64,000 bases of DNA from Holophagaceae bacterium (GTDB taxonomy: Bacteria; Acidobacteriota; Holophagae; Holophagales; Holophagaceae). The position numbers and the translations under genes are program-made. The stretch is taken from assembly GCA_025361205.1 (NCBI GenBank), contig JANYAS010000084.1, positions 1 to 64,000 of the forward strand, read 5' to 3'. The notes below the pieces were generated by a model that saw nothing but the letters and a program-made list of their open reading frames with translations, did no database searches and was not told the DNA's origin. This document shows positions 19,528 through 27,572 of this stretch, piece by piece. The number at the start of each line of letters is the position of its first letter. Position 1 is the stretch's first letter.

Positions 19528-19875
19528 ATGAGCGAATGCCTGTTCTGCAAGATCGCGCGGAAGGAGATCCCTTCGGCCATCGTATACGAAGACGATACCC
19601 TGCTCGCCTTCAAGGACATCTTCCCCCAGGCGCCGGTCCATCTCCTCATCATTTCCAAAGCCCACTGTCAGGGGTTGGGCGACCTGACGCCGGAAACCGC
19701 CGCTGCGGCCGCCCGGATCCCCCAGGTGGCCGCGCAGCTCGCAGCGGACCAGGGCGTCGGGACCAGCGGCTGGCGCCTGCTCAGCAACTGCGGCGCGGAC
19801 GCGGGCCAGTCTGTGGCCCACCTCCACTTTCACCTGCTCGGTGGGAAGCCTTTGGGCGGCAAGCTCTGCCAGTAG
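19528..19875 (+). CDS. HIT family (HINT-like) hydrolase
   Basis: A 115-residue histidine-triad protein. The HxHxH motif is HLHFHLLGG near the C-terminus, and the opening MSECLFCKIARKEIPS with two cysteines is typical of bacterial HINT proteins, which hydrolyse adenosine phosphoramidates. The ATG at 19528 has GGGAGG about seven bases upstream; in-frame codons farther left overlap trmL. The physiological substrate is not known for most relatives. Confidence 0.94.
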   Translation: MSECLFCKIARKEIPSAIVYEDDTLLAFKDIFPQAPVHLLIISKAHCQGLGDLTPETAAAAARIPQVAAQLAADQGVGTSGWRLLSNCGADAGQSVAHLHFHLLGGKPLGGKLCQ

Positions 19876-19911
19876 CCGTGGGGCTGGTGCCCAGGAAAGG
19901 GGCTCCCTAGC

Positions 19912-21222
19912 TCATTTCCCCATGGTCGCGAACATTCCCACCGACACGGCTGCCATGGCCAGCGTGGCGCCCCAGCCCAGAATCTTTAGCCGCAGGGAGA
20001 GGGTGAAGGTTCCCATCACTTTCTTCCGGCTGGCCATGAGCATGATCATGACCATGAGGGGGGCGGCCACCACGCCGTTCGTGACGGCGCTCCAGAACAG
20101 GGCCTTTACGGGATCCAGATGCACCTCATTCAGGCCGACGCCCAGCAAGGTCGAGAGGGCGATGACCCAGTAGAACGCCCGGGCCTCCTTGGGCTTCCGT
20201 TCCAGGCCCACAGGCCATTGGCGGGCTTCTCCCAGGGCGTAGGCCGAAGACCCGGCCAGGACAGGCACGGCCAGGAGTCCGGTGCCGATGATGCCCAGGC
20301 TGAACAGCAAGAATGCGAACCGTCCCGCCACCGGACGAAGGGCTTCCGCGGCCTGGCTGGAGGTTTGAATGTCCTTGATCCCGTGGGCGTTCAGGACCAC
20401 GGCGGCGGTGAGGATGATGAAAAAGGCCACGACATTGGAGAACGCCATGCCCACCCAGGTATCCGTCTGCATGGTCGAAAGTTGGTCCGGTGCCTGCTCA
20501 GGGGCCTTGAGCAGGGGGGACTCCCCGGGATTCAATTTCTGTTCCTCGACTTCTTCGGAGGCCTGCCAGAAGAACAGGTAGGGACTGATGGTGGTCCCGA
20601 AAATGGCCACGATGGCGGTGAAGGATTCCTTGGTGAGCTGGAAATGAGGAAGCAAGGTGGCGTGGAGGACGCTCAGCCAAGGAATCTTCACCACGAAGAG
20701 AATGCCCACGTAGGCGAAGAGCCCCAGGCAGAGCCATTTCAGGTAGGGAACATAACTGCGGTAGGGAATAAATATCTGCAGCAGGAGGCAGAGCAGGCCG
20801 AATCCCACGACATAGATCTGGGCGGGTCCGCCGATCAGCAGGTGCAACGCCGCGCCCATGGCTCCGATATCCGCGCCAATGTTGATGGTGTTGGCCACCA
20901 GGAGCAGGCCGATGGCGGCATAGAGCACCCATGCCGGAAAATGCTTCCGGAGGCTGGCAGCTAAGCCGTGGCCCGTGACCCGACCCACCCTGGCGCTGAT
21001 TTCCTGGATGCCACTCATCAAGGGGTACGAAAACACCATGGTCCACAACATGCCTAAGCCGAATTGGCTGCCCACCTGGGAGTAGGTGGCAATGCCGCTG
21101 GGGTCATCATCGGAGGCCCCTGTGATGAGGCCAGGGCCAATCCGGGCCAAGAGCCCGCGTTTGGGGGCGCCGGCCGCGGGGGGTGGGGCCGAGGAGTGCC
21201 GGTCAAAGACGGATCGTCGCAT
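19912..21222 (-). CDS. Nramp-family metal transporter, divergent motifs
   Basis: A 436-residue integral membrane protein with about 11 hydrophobic segments of the Nramp (SLC11) fold. The TM1 metal-binding motif is DDDPSGIATY in place of the classic DPGN, and TM6 reads FGTTISPYLFFWQ without the MPH motif that prefers Mn or Fe. Family knowledge says these positions set metal choice, so the ion here should not be assumed to be manganese. The insert EEVEEQKLNPGESP after TM6 is characteristic of this divergent clade. It converges with the HIT gene and faces mraZ. Confidence 0.85.
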   Translation of the reverse strand: MRRSVFDRHSSAPPPAAGAPKRGLLARIGPGLITGASDDDPSGIATYSQVGSQFGLGMLWTMVFSYPLMSGIQEISARVGRVTGHGLAASLRKHFPAWVLYAAIGLLLVANTINIGADIGAMGAALHLLIGGPAQIYVVGFGLLCLLLQIFIPYRSYVPYLKWLCLGLFAYVGILFVVKIPWLSVLHATLLPHFQLTKESFTAIVAIFGTTISPYLFFWQASEEVEEQKLNPGESPLLKAPEQAPDQLSTMQTDTWVGMAFSNVVAFFIILTAAVVLNAHGIKDIQTSSQAAEALRPVAGRFAFLLFSLGIIGTGLLAVPVLAGSSAYALGEARQWPVGLERKPKEARAFYWVIALSTLLGVGLNEVHLDPVKALFWSAVTNGVVAAPLMVMIMLMASRKKVMGTFTLSLRLKILGWGATLAMAAVSVGMFATMGK

Positions 21223-21612
21223 GAGGGATTTCCGTGGAAGGGCAGGGTTAGGGAAATCCTAACGATGCGCTCCTCGTCAAGGGGTGCTCCATGGAGGCGA
21301 GGCCCCGGGGTGGTTTGGGGGCGAGGCTGGCTGTCCCTCGCTTTCGGCTTCCTCTCTGGCCGGTCGGTTGCGGCACTTCCGACTGTGCATAGGCCCATGG
21401 GTGGTCGGAAGTGGCAGTTGAATGCCGCTGGATGGCTTATTCGACTGGCGGCAGCCGGGAAGCATCGTATTTTATTCGCCTATAAGTTGGGCCATTCAAT
21501 GAAAGCACCCGCACCACCACTATGAAATCGGATGAATCACCTAAAAGAAGACAGGCAATGATATTCGTTTATATTTCCGCTTGTCGAGTTTCATTACCTT
21601 TCTAGACTTTGA
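21223..21612 (+). promoter_or_regulatory. Long intergenic region upstream of the dcw cluster
   Basis: About 390 bases with no credible gene. A 10-bp perfect inverted repeat, CACTTCCGAC (21374-21383) and GTCGGAAGTG (21404-21413), has a 20-base loop. The stretch 21465-21600 is AT-rich; a candidate promoter is TTGTCG (21581-21586), 16 bases, TAGACT (21603-21608), which would place the start of transcription within the MraZ boxes. The promoter call is tentative. Confidence 0.45.
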
Positions 21613-21657
21613 AGTGGCTCCCAGTGGAGAAAAGTGGTCTGAAGTGGATGAAAGTGG
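21613..21657 (+). promoter_or_regulatory. Five-box MraZ operator
   Basis: AGTGG begins at 21613, 21623, 21633, 21643 and 21653: five direct copies at an exact 10-base spacing, one helical turn. MraZ of other bacteria binds short direct repeats spaced by about 10 bases just upstream of its own gene (TGGGA boxes in Escherichia coli, AAAGTG-type boxes in mollicutes). Position, spacing and core sequence all fit autoregulation of this cluster. Confidence 0.8.
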
Positions 21658-21710
21658 TCTTGCTTTGGTTCATGGCTCTCTTTTGGGGTGCTGGTTGAAA
21701 GGTGCTGCTG

Positions 21711-22175
21711 GTGCTGCGACTTCGCGGAAACTCACCGGCCACGGTGGATGAAAAGGGACGCCTGAAACTCCCCTCATCCTTCAAGGCCGAGTTGGAATCC
21801 TTCGCCAAGGGTGAAGAAGGCGGAGCTCTGCGGCACTACCTGACCTCCCTGGATGGCCGATCCGCACGCCTCTATCCCATGCCGATCTGGGAAGCCATCG
21901 AAGTCCGGCTCGCGGCCCTGCCGTCCACCAGCCCCGCCAAGCGGAAGTTCCTGGAGACCACCGCCTATTTCGGCAGCGAGGTGGAGCCCGATGCCCAGGG
22001 CCGCTTCGTCATACCGCCCATCCTGCGCGAGGCCGCCCAGCTCACGGGCGAAGTGGCCGTGCTGGGGCAGATGGATCACCTGGCCCTGTGGAACAAGGCC
22101 GGCTTCGAGCGCCGTCTTACGGCCGAGCCCCTGGGCGCCGATGATCTGGCCCAGCTCGCGGACCTGGGGATCTGA
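21711..22175 (+). CDS. mraZ: Transcriptional regulator MraZ
   Basis: A 154-residue protein with two SpoVT/AbrB-like halves; each carries the DEKGR or DAQGR signature (ATVDEKGRLKLP and EPDAQGRFVIP). MraZ forms a ring that binds direct repeats and regulates the dcw operon. I prefer the GTG at 21711 (MLRLRGN) because GAAAGG lies about nine bases before it; a GTG at 21702 is too close to that site. The gene overlaps rsmH by one base (TGATG). Confidence 0.94.
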   Translation: MLRLRGNSPATVDEKGRLKLPSSFKAELESFAKGEEGGALRHYLTSLDGRSARLYPMPIWEAIEVRLAALPSTSPAKRKFLETTAYFGSEVEPDAQGRFVIPPILREAAQLTGEVAVLGQMDHLALWNKAGFERRLTAEPLGADDLAQLADLGI

Positions 22176-23134
22176 TGATGACGATGCCGGTCCATGTCCC
22201 CGTGCTGCTCCAGGAAGTCCTGGAGCACCTTCTGTTGCCCCCAGCCGCACGGATCCTCGACCTTACCCTGGGGCTGGGCGGTCATGCCGAAGCCCTGCTC
22301 GCGAAGGCCGACGCCGAGACCCGGTACCTGGGTGTGGACCGGGATCCCCAAGCCCGAGAACTCGCCCGGCAGCGCCTGGGTTCCGATGCGCGGCTCAGCA
22401 TCCTGGCCTGCGCCTACGAGGAACTCTGGGATGAGGCCCACTTTCTGGCCTGGCAGGCGGCCCAGGCTCCGGATGGGTTCGACGCCATCCTGGCGGACCT
22501 CGGCGTGTCCACCCTGCAGCTGCGCACCCCGGAACGGGGCTTCAGCTTCCGGGATTCGGGGCCCCTCGACATGCGGATGGATCCGGAGCATGGGCTGTCC
22601 GCCCGGGCCTGGATCGCCGAGCAGACCGACGAAAGCCTGGCCAATGCGATCTACCAATACGGCGAGGAGCGGGCCAGCCGACCCATCGCCCGGGCGATCC
22701 TCAGAGCCCTTCAGGAAGGGCGCCTAGAGACCACCCACGACCTGGCGAAGGCCGTCTACACCGTGATCCCCCGGGAACCGGCCAAACGGAAGGGCCACAG
22801 CGACCCCGCCACCCGGACCTTCCAGGCCATTCGCATCGCGGTGAACGGGGAACTCGACGGTCTGGCCGCCTCCCTGGAAGCGGCCGTGTCCCACCTCCGG
22901 CCGGGTGGACGGCTCGCGGTCATCAGTTTTCACAGCCTGGAGGACCGCATCGTCAAGCAGACCCTGCGCCGTCTCGCCGGCATCTACGACGGGCCTGGCC
23001 GCGTGGCGCCCGTGCAACTTCCCAAGGTCCTGAAACTCATCCATCCCGGTGGCATCGCGCCCAGCGAGGCCGAAGCCGCCGCCAATCCGCCCTCCCGCTC
23101 CGCCCGCCTGCGCGTGGCGGAGCGGCTACCCTGA
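22175..23134 (+). CDS. rsmH: 16S rRNA (cytosine-1402 N4)-methyltransferase
   Basis: A 319-residue SAM-dependent enzyme that methylates C1402 in the decoding centre. HVPVLLQEVL and LTLGLGGHAEALL form the SAM site, DLGVSTLQL and the later SFHSLEDRIVK are family-specific. Length is normal. It is translationally coupled to mraZ and followed 12 bases later by ftsL, the classic dcw order. Confidence 0.96.
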   Translation: MMTMPVHVPVLLQEVLEHLLLPPAARILDLTLGLGGHAEALLAKADAETRYLGVDRDPQARELARQRLGSDARLSILACAYEELWDEAHFLAWQAAQAPDGFDAILADLGVSTLQLRTPERGFSFRDSGPLDMRMDPEHGLSARAWIAEQTDESLANAIYQYGEERASRPIARAILRALQEGRLETTHDLAKAVYTVIPREPAKRKGHSDPATRTFQAIRIAVNGELDGLAASLEAAVSHLRPGGRLAVISFHSLEDRIVKQTLRRLAGIYDGPGRVAPVQLPKVLKLIHPGGIAPSEAEAAANPPSRSARLRVAERLP

Positions 23135-23146
23135 ATCGAGGTCCCC

Positions 23147-23515
23147 ATGGCCGCCGGAATCCTGCCTCGCTCCTCCGCTCCCACCCGCATGGTGGAGAGC
23201 GAGGGCATCTTGCGCATGCTTCTGCTGGTGCTGGCCATGGCCATGCCCCTGGCCACCCTGGCCTACTTGAAGATCCAGAGCACCCGCCTTAGCTATGCCA
23301 TGGGCGACATCAAGGAGCGCATCCACAAGGAGGAGGAGCTTCAGCGAAAGCTCATGCTCGAGCGCAGCCGCTACCAGCGCGACGAGGAGGTTCAGGTCTA
23401 CGCCACGAAGGCGGGCCTTGAGCCGCGCAAGCAGGGGCATATGGTCCGGCGGGTCTTCACCCCCGAGGATCAGCTCCTCGCCAAGCTCCGTCCCGTGTCG
23501 TCGGAGGGGCTGTAA
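23147..23515 (+). CDS. ftsL: FtsL-like division protein
   Basis: A 122-residue bitopic membrane protein: short cytoplasmic head, one transmembrane helix (about residues 24-42, LLLVLAMAMPLATLAYL), then a charged heptad-like coiled coil (about 45-85). FtsL sequences are poorly conserved; the call rests on topology, size and position between rsmH and ftsI. FtsL with FtsB and FtsQ activates septal synthesis by FtsI/FtsW. Confidence 0.8.
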   Translation: MAAGILPRSSAPTRMVESEGILRMLLLVLAMAMPLATLAYLKIQSTRLSYAMGDIKERIHKEEELQRKLMLERSRYQRDEEVQVYATKAGLEPRKQGHMVRRVFTPEDQLLAKLRPVSSEGL

Positions 23516-23768
23516 TTGGGCTGTGGGCGGTAGTCTGTGGGCTGTAGGCGGCCGTTCGGCCCTGATCGGCCGCTCAGCGCCCGAGCGCTGCCAGTTGGAA
23601 CCAAAACCTGGGTTTTTCCTACTACCCACTACCCACTGCCCATAGCCCAGGGCCCAGTAGGCGGTAGGCTGTAGGAAGGCCGTTCGGCCTCCGGGGCCGA
23701 GGCCGGACGATCGTTGGAACCTCGGTTTTCTTTCCCACGGCCCACAGCCTAAAGGCCACAGCCCACCC
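23516..23768. repeat. Periodic inverted repeat R5, tandem double element (7-base words)
   Basis: Forward heptamers CTGTGGG, CGGTAGT, CTGTGGG, CTGTAGG occupy 23521-23548. After GGCCGTTCGGCC and a spacer, inverted heptamers CCCACTA, CCCACTG, CCCATAG, CCCAGGG run at 23625-23652. A second unit follows at once: CAGTAGG, CGGTAGG, CTGTAGG at 23655-23675, GGCCGTTCGGCC again, then CCCACGG, CCCACAG, CCTAAAG, GCCACAG, CCCACCC at 23734-23768. Both units also share GTTGGAACC followed by a GGTTTT segment in the spacer, so this is a duplicated element. Every word step is exactly seven bases. It ends at the base before the ftsI GTG start. Confidence 0.88.
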
Positions 23769-25910
23769 GTGCCGCTCCACTTCGCCACCGAACCCCGAAC
23801 CTTCCGGCGCCTTCTGGGTCGTCAGGATACGCATGACCTGCTGGGCCGCCGCATGCCCTGGATCATGGGAGGCATGGCCTCCTGGGCCCTGCTGATCCTG
23901 TTGCGGCTGCTGTGGCTCCAGGGTTTCGAGCACCGAAAATTCCGCGCCCGGGCCGAGCAGCAGCACACGACCCTGGTGCCGGTGCCCCCGATCCGCGGCG
24001 AGCTGCGCGACCGCCGCGGCGAGCCCCTTGCCATCTCCATCAAAGTCGACAGCCTGTTCGCCGATCCCCGCGTGTTCTACCCGGATTACAAGGCCACGCG
24101 CGGTGAGGATCGGCAATGGGGCAATCCGGACCGGAAGGCCGCCACGGAAGTGGCTGTCAAACTAGCCCCGATCCTCGAACAAACCCGCGCCCAGGTGCTC
24201 GAAAAGCTCCTCCGCAAGAAGACCTTCGTCTACCTTGAGCGCCAGCTTTCTCCCACCAAGGTGGCCGCAGTCCGGGCGCTGGAATTGGATGGCATCGAGT
24301 TCCAGCCCGAGAGCCGCCGCTTCTACCCCCGGGGCAGCCTCGCCGCGCAGATCATTGGCTTCACCAACATCGACGGCCTGGGCCAGCTGGGCATCGAACA
24401 GACCTACGACAAGCAGCTCTGCGGAGTGAAGGGCGAACTGATCGCCCCCCGCGATGCCCACGGCAAGCTGCTCATCCTCCAGGAGAACTACAGCAAGATG
24501 CCCGTGAATGGGGCGTCGCTGCAGCTGAGCCTCGACGCTTCCATCCAGCACATCGTCGAGGACGCCCTGGAGGAGGGCATGCGGCTGACGCGGCCGCATA
24601 CGGCCTTCGCGGTGGTGGTGGACCCCCAGACGGGCGAGATCCTGGCCATGGCCGGCACCCCGACCTTCGATCCGAATCATATTTTGCCCAAGAAGTTCCG
24701 CAATCGCGGCGAAGCCGAACTGTCCGCAGGGGAGCGGGAGGAACTGCGCCGGGAGCTGGAACGACAGAAGGCCGCCCGCAAGGTCCACGCCGTGGAGGAC
24801 GTCTACGAGCCCGGCTCCACCATGAAGATCTTCACCGCCGCCATCGCCCTGGAGGAGCGCAAGGTCCACCTGGGCGAGCGCATCGACTGCCTGGCCGGCC
24901 GCTGGCAGTACAGCGCGAAGGTGCCACCCATTACGGATACGCACAAACACGGGGTGCTCACCTTCGAGGAGGTCCTCTGGTTGAGCTCGAACATCGGCGC
25001 GGCCAAGATGGGCACCCGCCTGGATCCCGCCGTTCACTACCAATACCTGCGCAAGTTCGGGTTCGGCGACGCTACCGGCCTGAATTTCCCCGGCGAAAGC
25101 CCCGGGCGGATGATGGCCCCGGATCGCTGGAGCGTGCCCACCCAGTACACCTTTTCCTATGGCTATGGTCTCAGCACCACGCCCCTCCAAATCCTCATGG
25201 CAGGCTGCGCCCTGGCCAATGGCGGCAAGCTGATGCAGCCGATCCTCGTGCAGCGCATCTACAACGATAAGGGGCTGCTACTGAAGGAGTTCAAGCCCAC
25301 GGTCCGTAATCAGGTCCTCAGCGAGGAGACCGCGAACCTGATGAAGGAGACGCTGAAAGGCGTCATCACCCAGGGCACGGGCAAGCGGGCCAAGCTCGAC
25401 AATGGCGTCGAGGCCTTCGGCAAGACCGGCACCAGCCGTAAGCTAATCGATGGCAAGTACGACATGAAGCGCCACTTCGCGTCTTTCATGGGGTTCTTCC
25501 CCGCCGACAAGCCCCAGTACGGCGTGATGGTGATGTTGGACGATCCCGCGGGCGACACCACGGGCGGCGACGTGGCCGCCCCGCTGTTCAAGCGCATCGG
25601 CGACGGCATCGAACGCTTCCGGCAGACCACGCCGGACCTGGACCAGGAGAAGGACCTGAAGCTCTCCCTGCGTGACTGGCCCACAAGCGAGACCGACGAG
25701 GCTGCGGTACATATTGAAATGGGCCGCACGCCTGATCTGAAGGGCCTCAGCCTCAAGGCCGCCATCCACCGGGTGGTCCTGGTGGGCGGCAGCCCGAAAG
25801 TGGAAGCCACTCCTGGTGTGACGGCCACCCGGGTGCTGGGACAGAGTCCCGAGTCCGGCGCGCCCCTGGAACCGGGCTCGGTGGTGAAGATCAAGGCGGG
25901 GCTGCCATGA
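23769..25910 (+). CDS. ftsI: Septal peptidoglycan transpeptidase FtsI (PBP3-like)
   Basis: A 713-residue class B penicillin-binding protein with one N-terminal transmembrane helix (about 32-50), a dimerisation domain starting at IRGELRDRRGEPLA, and the transpeptidase motifs EPGSTMK (SxxK), LSSN (SxN) and FGKTGTS (KTG). The last about 70 residues (KGLSLKAAIHRV to VKIKAGLP) look like a PASTA domain, which makes it longer than gammaproteobacterial FtsI. The GTG at 23769 abuts repeat R5, with only a distant AAAGG, so the start is uncertain; ATG at 23853 is an alternative but would cut the cytoplasmic tail. It overlaps murE by four bases. Confidence 0.93.
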   Translation: MPLHFATEPRTFRRLLGRQDTHDLLGRRMPWIMGGMASWALLILLRLLWLQGFEHRKFRARAEQQHTTLVPVPPIRGELRDRRGEPLAISIKVDSLFADPRVFYPDYKATRGEDRQWGNPDRKAATEVAVKLAPILEQTRAQVLEKLLRKKTFVYLERQLSPTKVAAVRALELDGIEFQPESRRFYPRGSLAAQIIGFTNIDGLGQLGIEQTYDKQLCGVKGELIAPRDAHGKLLILQENYSKMPVNGASLQLSLDASIQHIVEDALEEGMRLTRPHTAFAVVVDPQTGEILAMAGTPTFDPNHILPKKFRNRGEAELSAGEREELRRELERQKAARKVHAVEDVYEPGSTMKIFTAAIALEERKVHLGERIDCLAGRWQYSAKVPPITDTHKHGVLTFEEVLWLSSNIGAAKMGTRLDPAVHYQYLRKFGFGDATGLNFPGESPGRMMAPDRWSVPTQYTFSYGYGLSTTPLQILMAGCALANGGKLMQPILVQRIYNDKGLLLKEFKPTVRNQVLSEETANLMKETLKGVITQGTGKRAKLDNGVEAFGKTGTSRKLIDGKYDMKRHFASFMGFFPADKPQYGVMVMLDDPAGDTTGGDVAAPLFKRIGDGIERFRQTTPDLDQEKDLKLSLRDWPTSETDEAAVHIEMGRTPDLKGLSLKAAIHRVVLVGGSPKVEATPGVTATRVLGQSPESGAPLEPGSVVKIKAGLP

Positions 25911-27376
25911 AGCTCGACGCGCTGATCCAAGGGATCGCCGAGCGGTGTTCGGGTCCGAATGTCGAAGTGGTGGACCTCACCAGCGATAGCCGCGAGGTGC
26001 AGCCAGGCTGGGCCTTCCTGGCCCTGAAAGGCGAACACTCCGACGGCGCCGACTTCATTCTCCAGGCCCTAGCGCAGGGAGCCAGCGCCGTTATTTCAAC
26101 CTCTGGCGTGACCACGCCAGAGCCCGTCGCCACCTGTATCTTTGTGGGAGATCCCCGGCTAACGATGGCCGACCTCGCGCGACAGTTGCACGGCGCCCCC
26201 GACGCGCAGCTCGCCCTCATCGGCGTCACCGGCACCAACGGCAAGACCACCACCACCACGCTCATCCGTCAGCTGCTGCGGGGCGCTGGGCTGGGCTGTG
26301 GGCTCATCGGCACGGTCCTGAACGCGGCGGGTGACACGGAAGAAGAGGCCGTCCGCACCACGCCCGAAAGCACCACCTTCTACCGCTGGCTGCATCGCAG
26401 CCTGGAGGCGAGGGACGTGGCCTCCGCGGTGGAGGTGAGCAGCCACGCCCTTTGCCTCGGCCGGGTCCACGGGGCCCACTTCAAGGTCGGCGTTTTCACC
26501 AACCTCACCCAGGACCACCTCGACTACCACGGCACCCTGGAGGCCTATTTCCAGGCCAAGACGAGGCTCATCGCCCAGTGCGACCGCTTCCTGGTGAACG
26601 CGGACGATCCCTGGGGCCGGGGCCTGCTGGAGCGCGAGGGCCACGTGAGCTTTGCCGTGGACCGCCCCGCCTGCTACCGTGCCCACGATCTTGAATTGGG
26701 GCCCACGGGGACGCGATTCACGCTGCACTCGGCCAAGGGGAGCTGGGAGGTCCAGAGCCCCCTGCTGGGCCGCTTCAACGTCTACAACCTGCTGGCCGCC
26801 CTGGCGGCCTGCGCCGAGGCCGGGTTCGACCTGTACCGCCTGGTGCCAGCCGTGCCCCAAGTGACCGGGGCCCCAGGCCGCCTGGAGCGGGTGGACTGTG
26901 GCCAGTCCTTCGGCGTGATGGTGGACTACGCCCACACGCCGGATGCCCTGGAGAAGCTGCTGGCCGAGGGGCGGCGCCTGCTTCCCCCTGGCAGCCGTCT
27001 GCACGTGCTCTTCGGCTGCGGCGGCGACCGCGATCGTTTGAAACGGCCCCTCATGGCCGCGGCCGTGGCGGCGGGGGCGGATGTCCTTTGGCACACCAGC
27101 GACAACCCGCGCACCGAGGATCCGGAGCGCATCCTGGACGATGCCGCGCCCGGTCTCCCCGAGGCGCTTCGGGCCGACGCCACGCGTTACCATCGCCATG
27201 CCGACCGCCGGGCGATGGTGCAGGCAGCCCTGGCAGACTGCCGCCCCGGCGATCTGCTGCTGCTGGCAGGCAAGGGCCACGAACCCTACCAGGAGATCCA
27301 CGGCGTGAAATACCCCTACAGCGACCGGGCAGCCGTAGAAACGGCACTCGGCCACCCGGTGCAGGGGAAGGCATGA
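25907..27376 (+). CDS. murE: UDP-MurNAc-L-Ala-D-Glu:meso-diaminopimelate ligase
   Basis: A 489-residue Mur ligase adding the third stem-peptide residue. The ATP loop is GVTGTNGKTTTT; TTPESTTFY and the carbamylated-lysine region follow. The DNPRTEDP segment near residue 400 holds the DNPR signature of meso-diaminopimelate-specific enzymes, so the peptidoglycan is predicted to be the A1-gamma meso-DAP type. ATG overlaps the ftsI stop. Confidence 0.96.
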   Translation: MKLDALIQGIAERCSGPNVEVVDLTSDSREVQPGWAFLALKGEHSDGADFILQALAQGASAVISTSGVTTPEPVATCIFVGDPRLTMADLARQLHGAPDAQLALIGVTGTNGKTTTTTLIRQLLRGAGLGCGLIGTVLNAAGDTEEEAVRTTPESTTFYRWLHRSLEARDVASAVEVSSHALCLGRVHGAHFKVGVFTNLTQDHLDYHGTLEAYFQAKTRLIAQCDRFLVNADDPWGRGLLEREGHVSFAVDRPACYRAHDLELGPTGTRFTLHSAKGSWEVQSPLLGRFNVYNLLAALAACAEAGFDLYRLVPAVPQVTGAPGRLERVDCGQSFGVMVDYAHTPDALEKLLAEGRRLLPPGSRLHVLFGCGGDRDRLKRPLMAAAVAAGADVLWHTSDNPRTEDPERILDDAAPGLPEALRADATRYHRHADRRAMVQAALADCRPGDLLLLAGKGHEPYQEIHGVKYPYSDRAAVETALGHPVQGKA

Positions 27377-27424
27377 ATCTCTGCGCTTCTCAAAATCCTG
27401 AACCAGAGGTTTGGCTTGATCTTG

Positions 27425-27500
27425 ATCGGTGTTCATCGGTGTTCATCGGTGGTTCAAAAGATCCTTTTTCCACCGATGAACACCGATGCACACCGATAAA
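27425..27500. repeat. Periodic inverted repeat R6 (10-base words)
   Basis: ATCGGTGTTC-type words start at 27425, 27435 and 27445; CACCGATGAA, CACCGATGCA and CACCGATAAA start at 27471, 27481 and 27491. Both arms have a 10-base period. CATCGGTGTTCATCGGTGG (27434-27452) pairs perfectly with 27470-27488 across a 17-base loop. It lies between murE and tsaC, within the dcw transcript. Confidence 0.88.
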
Positions 27501-27572
27501 ACAAGATGATTCGCTGGCTACGGTTCTGCGGAAGAGCGCCTCCCGGAAGAGCCGCGACCCCAGAGGCCACCG

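Noticed and set aside
23516-23768. R5 considered as a CRISPR-like array
   Set aside because: Words are 7 bases without unique spacers between them, and the second half is inverted, unlike direct repeats of a CRISPR.
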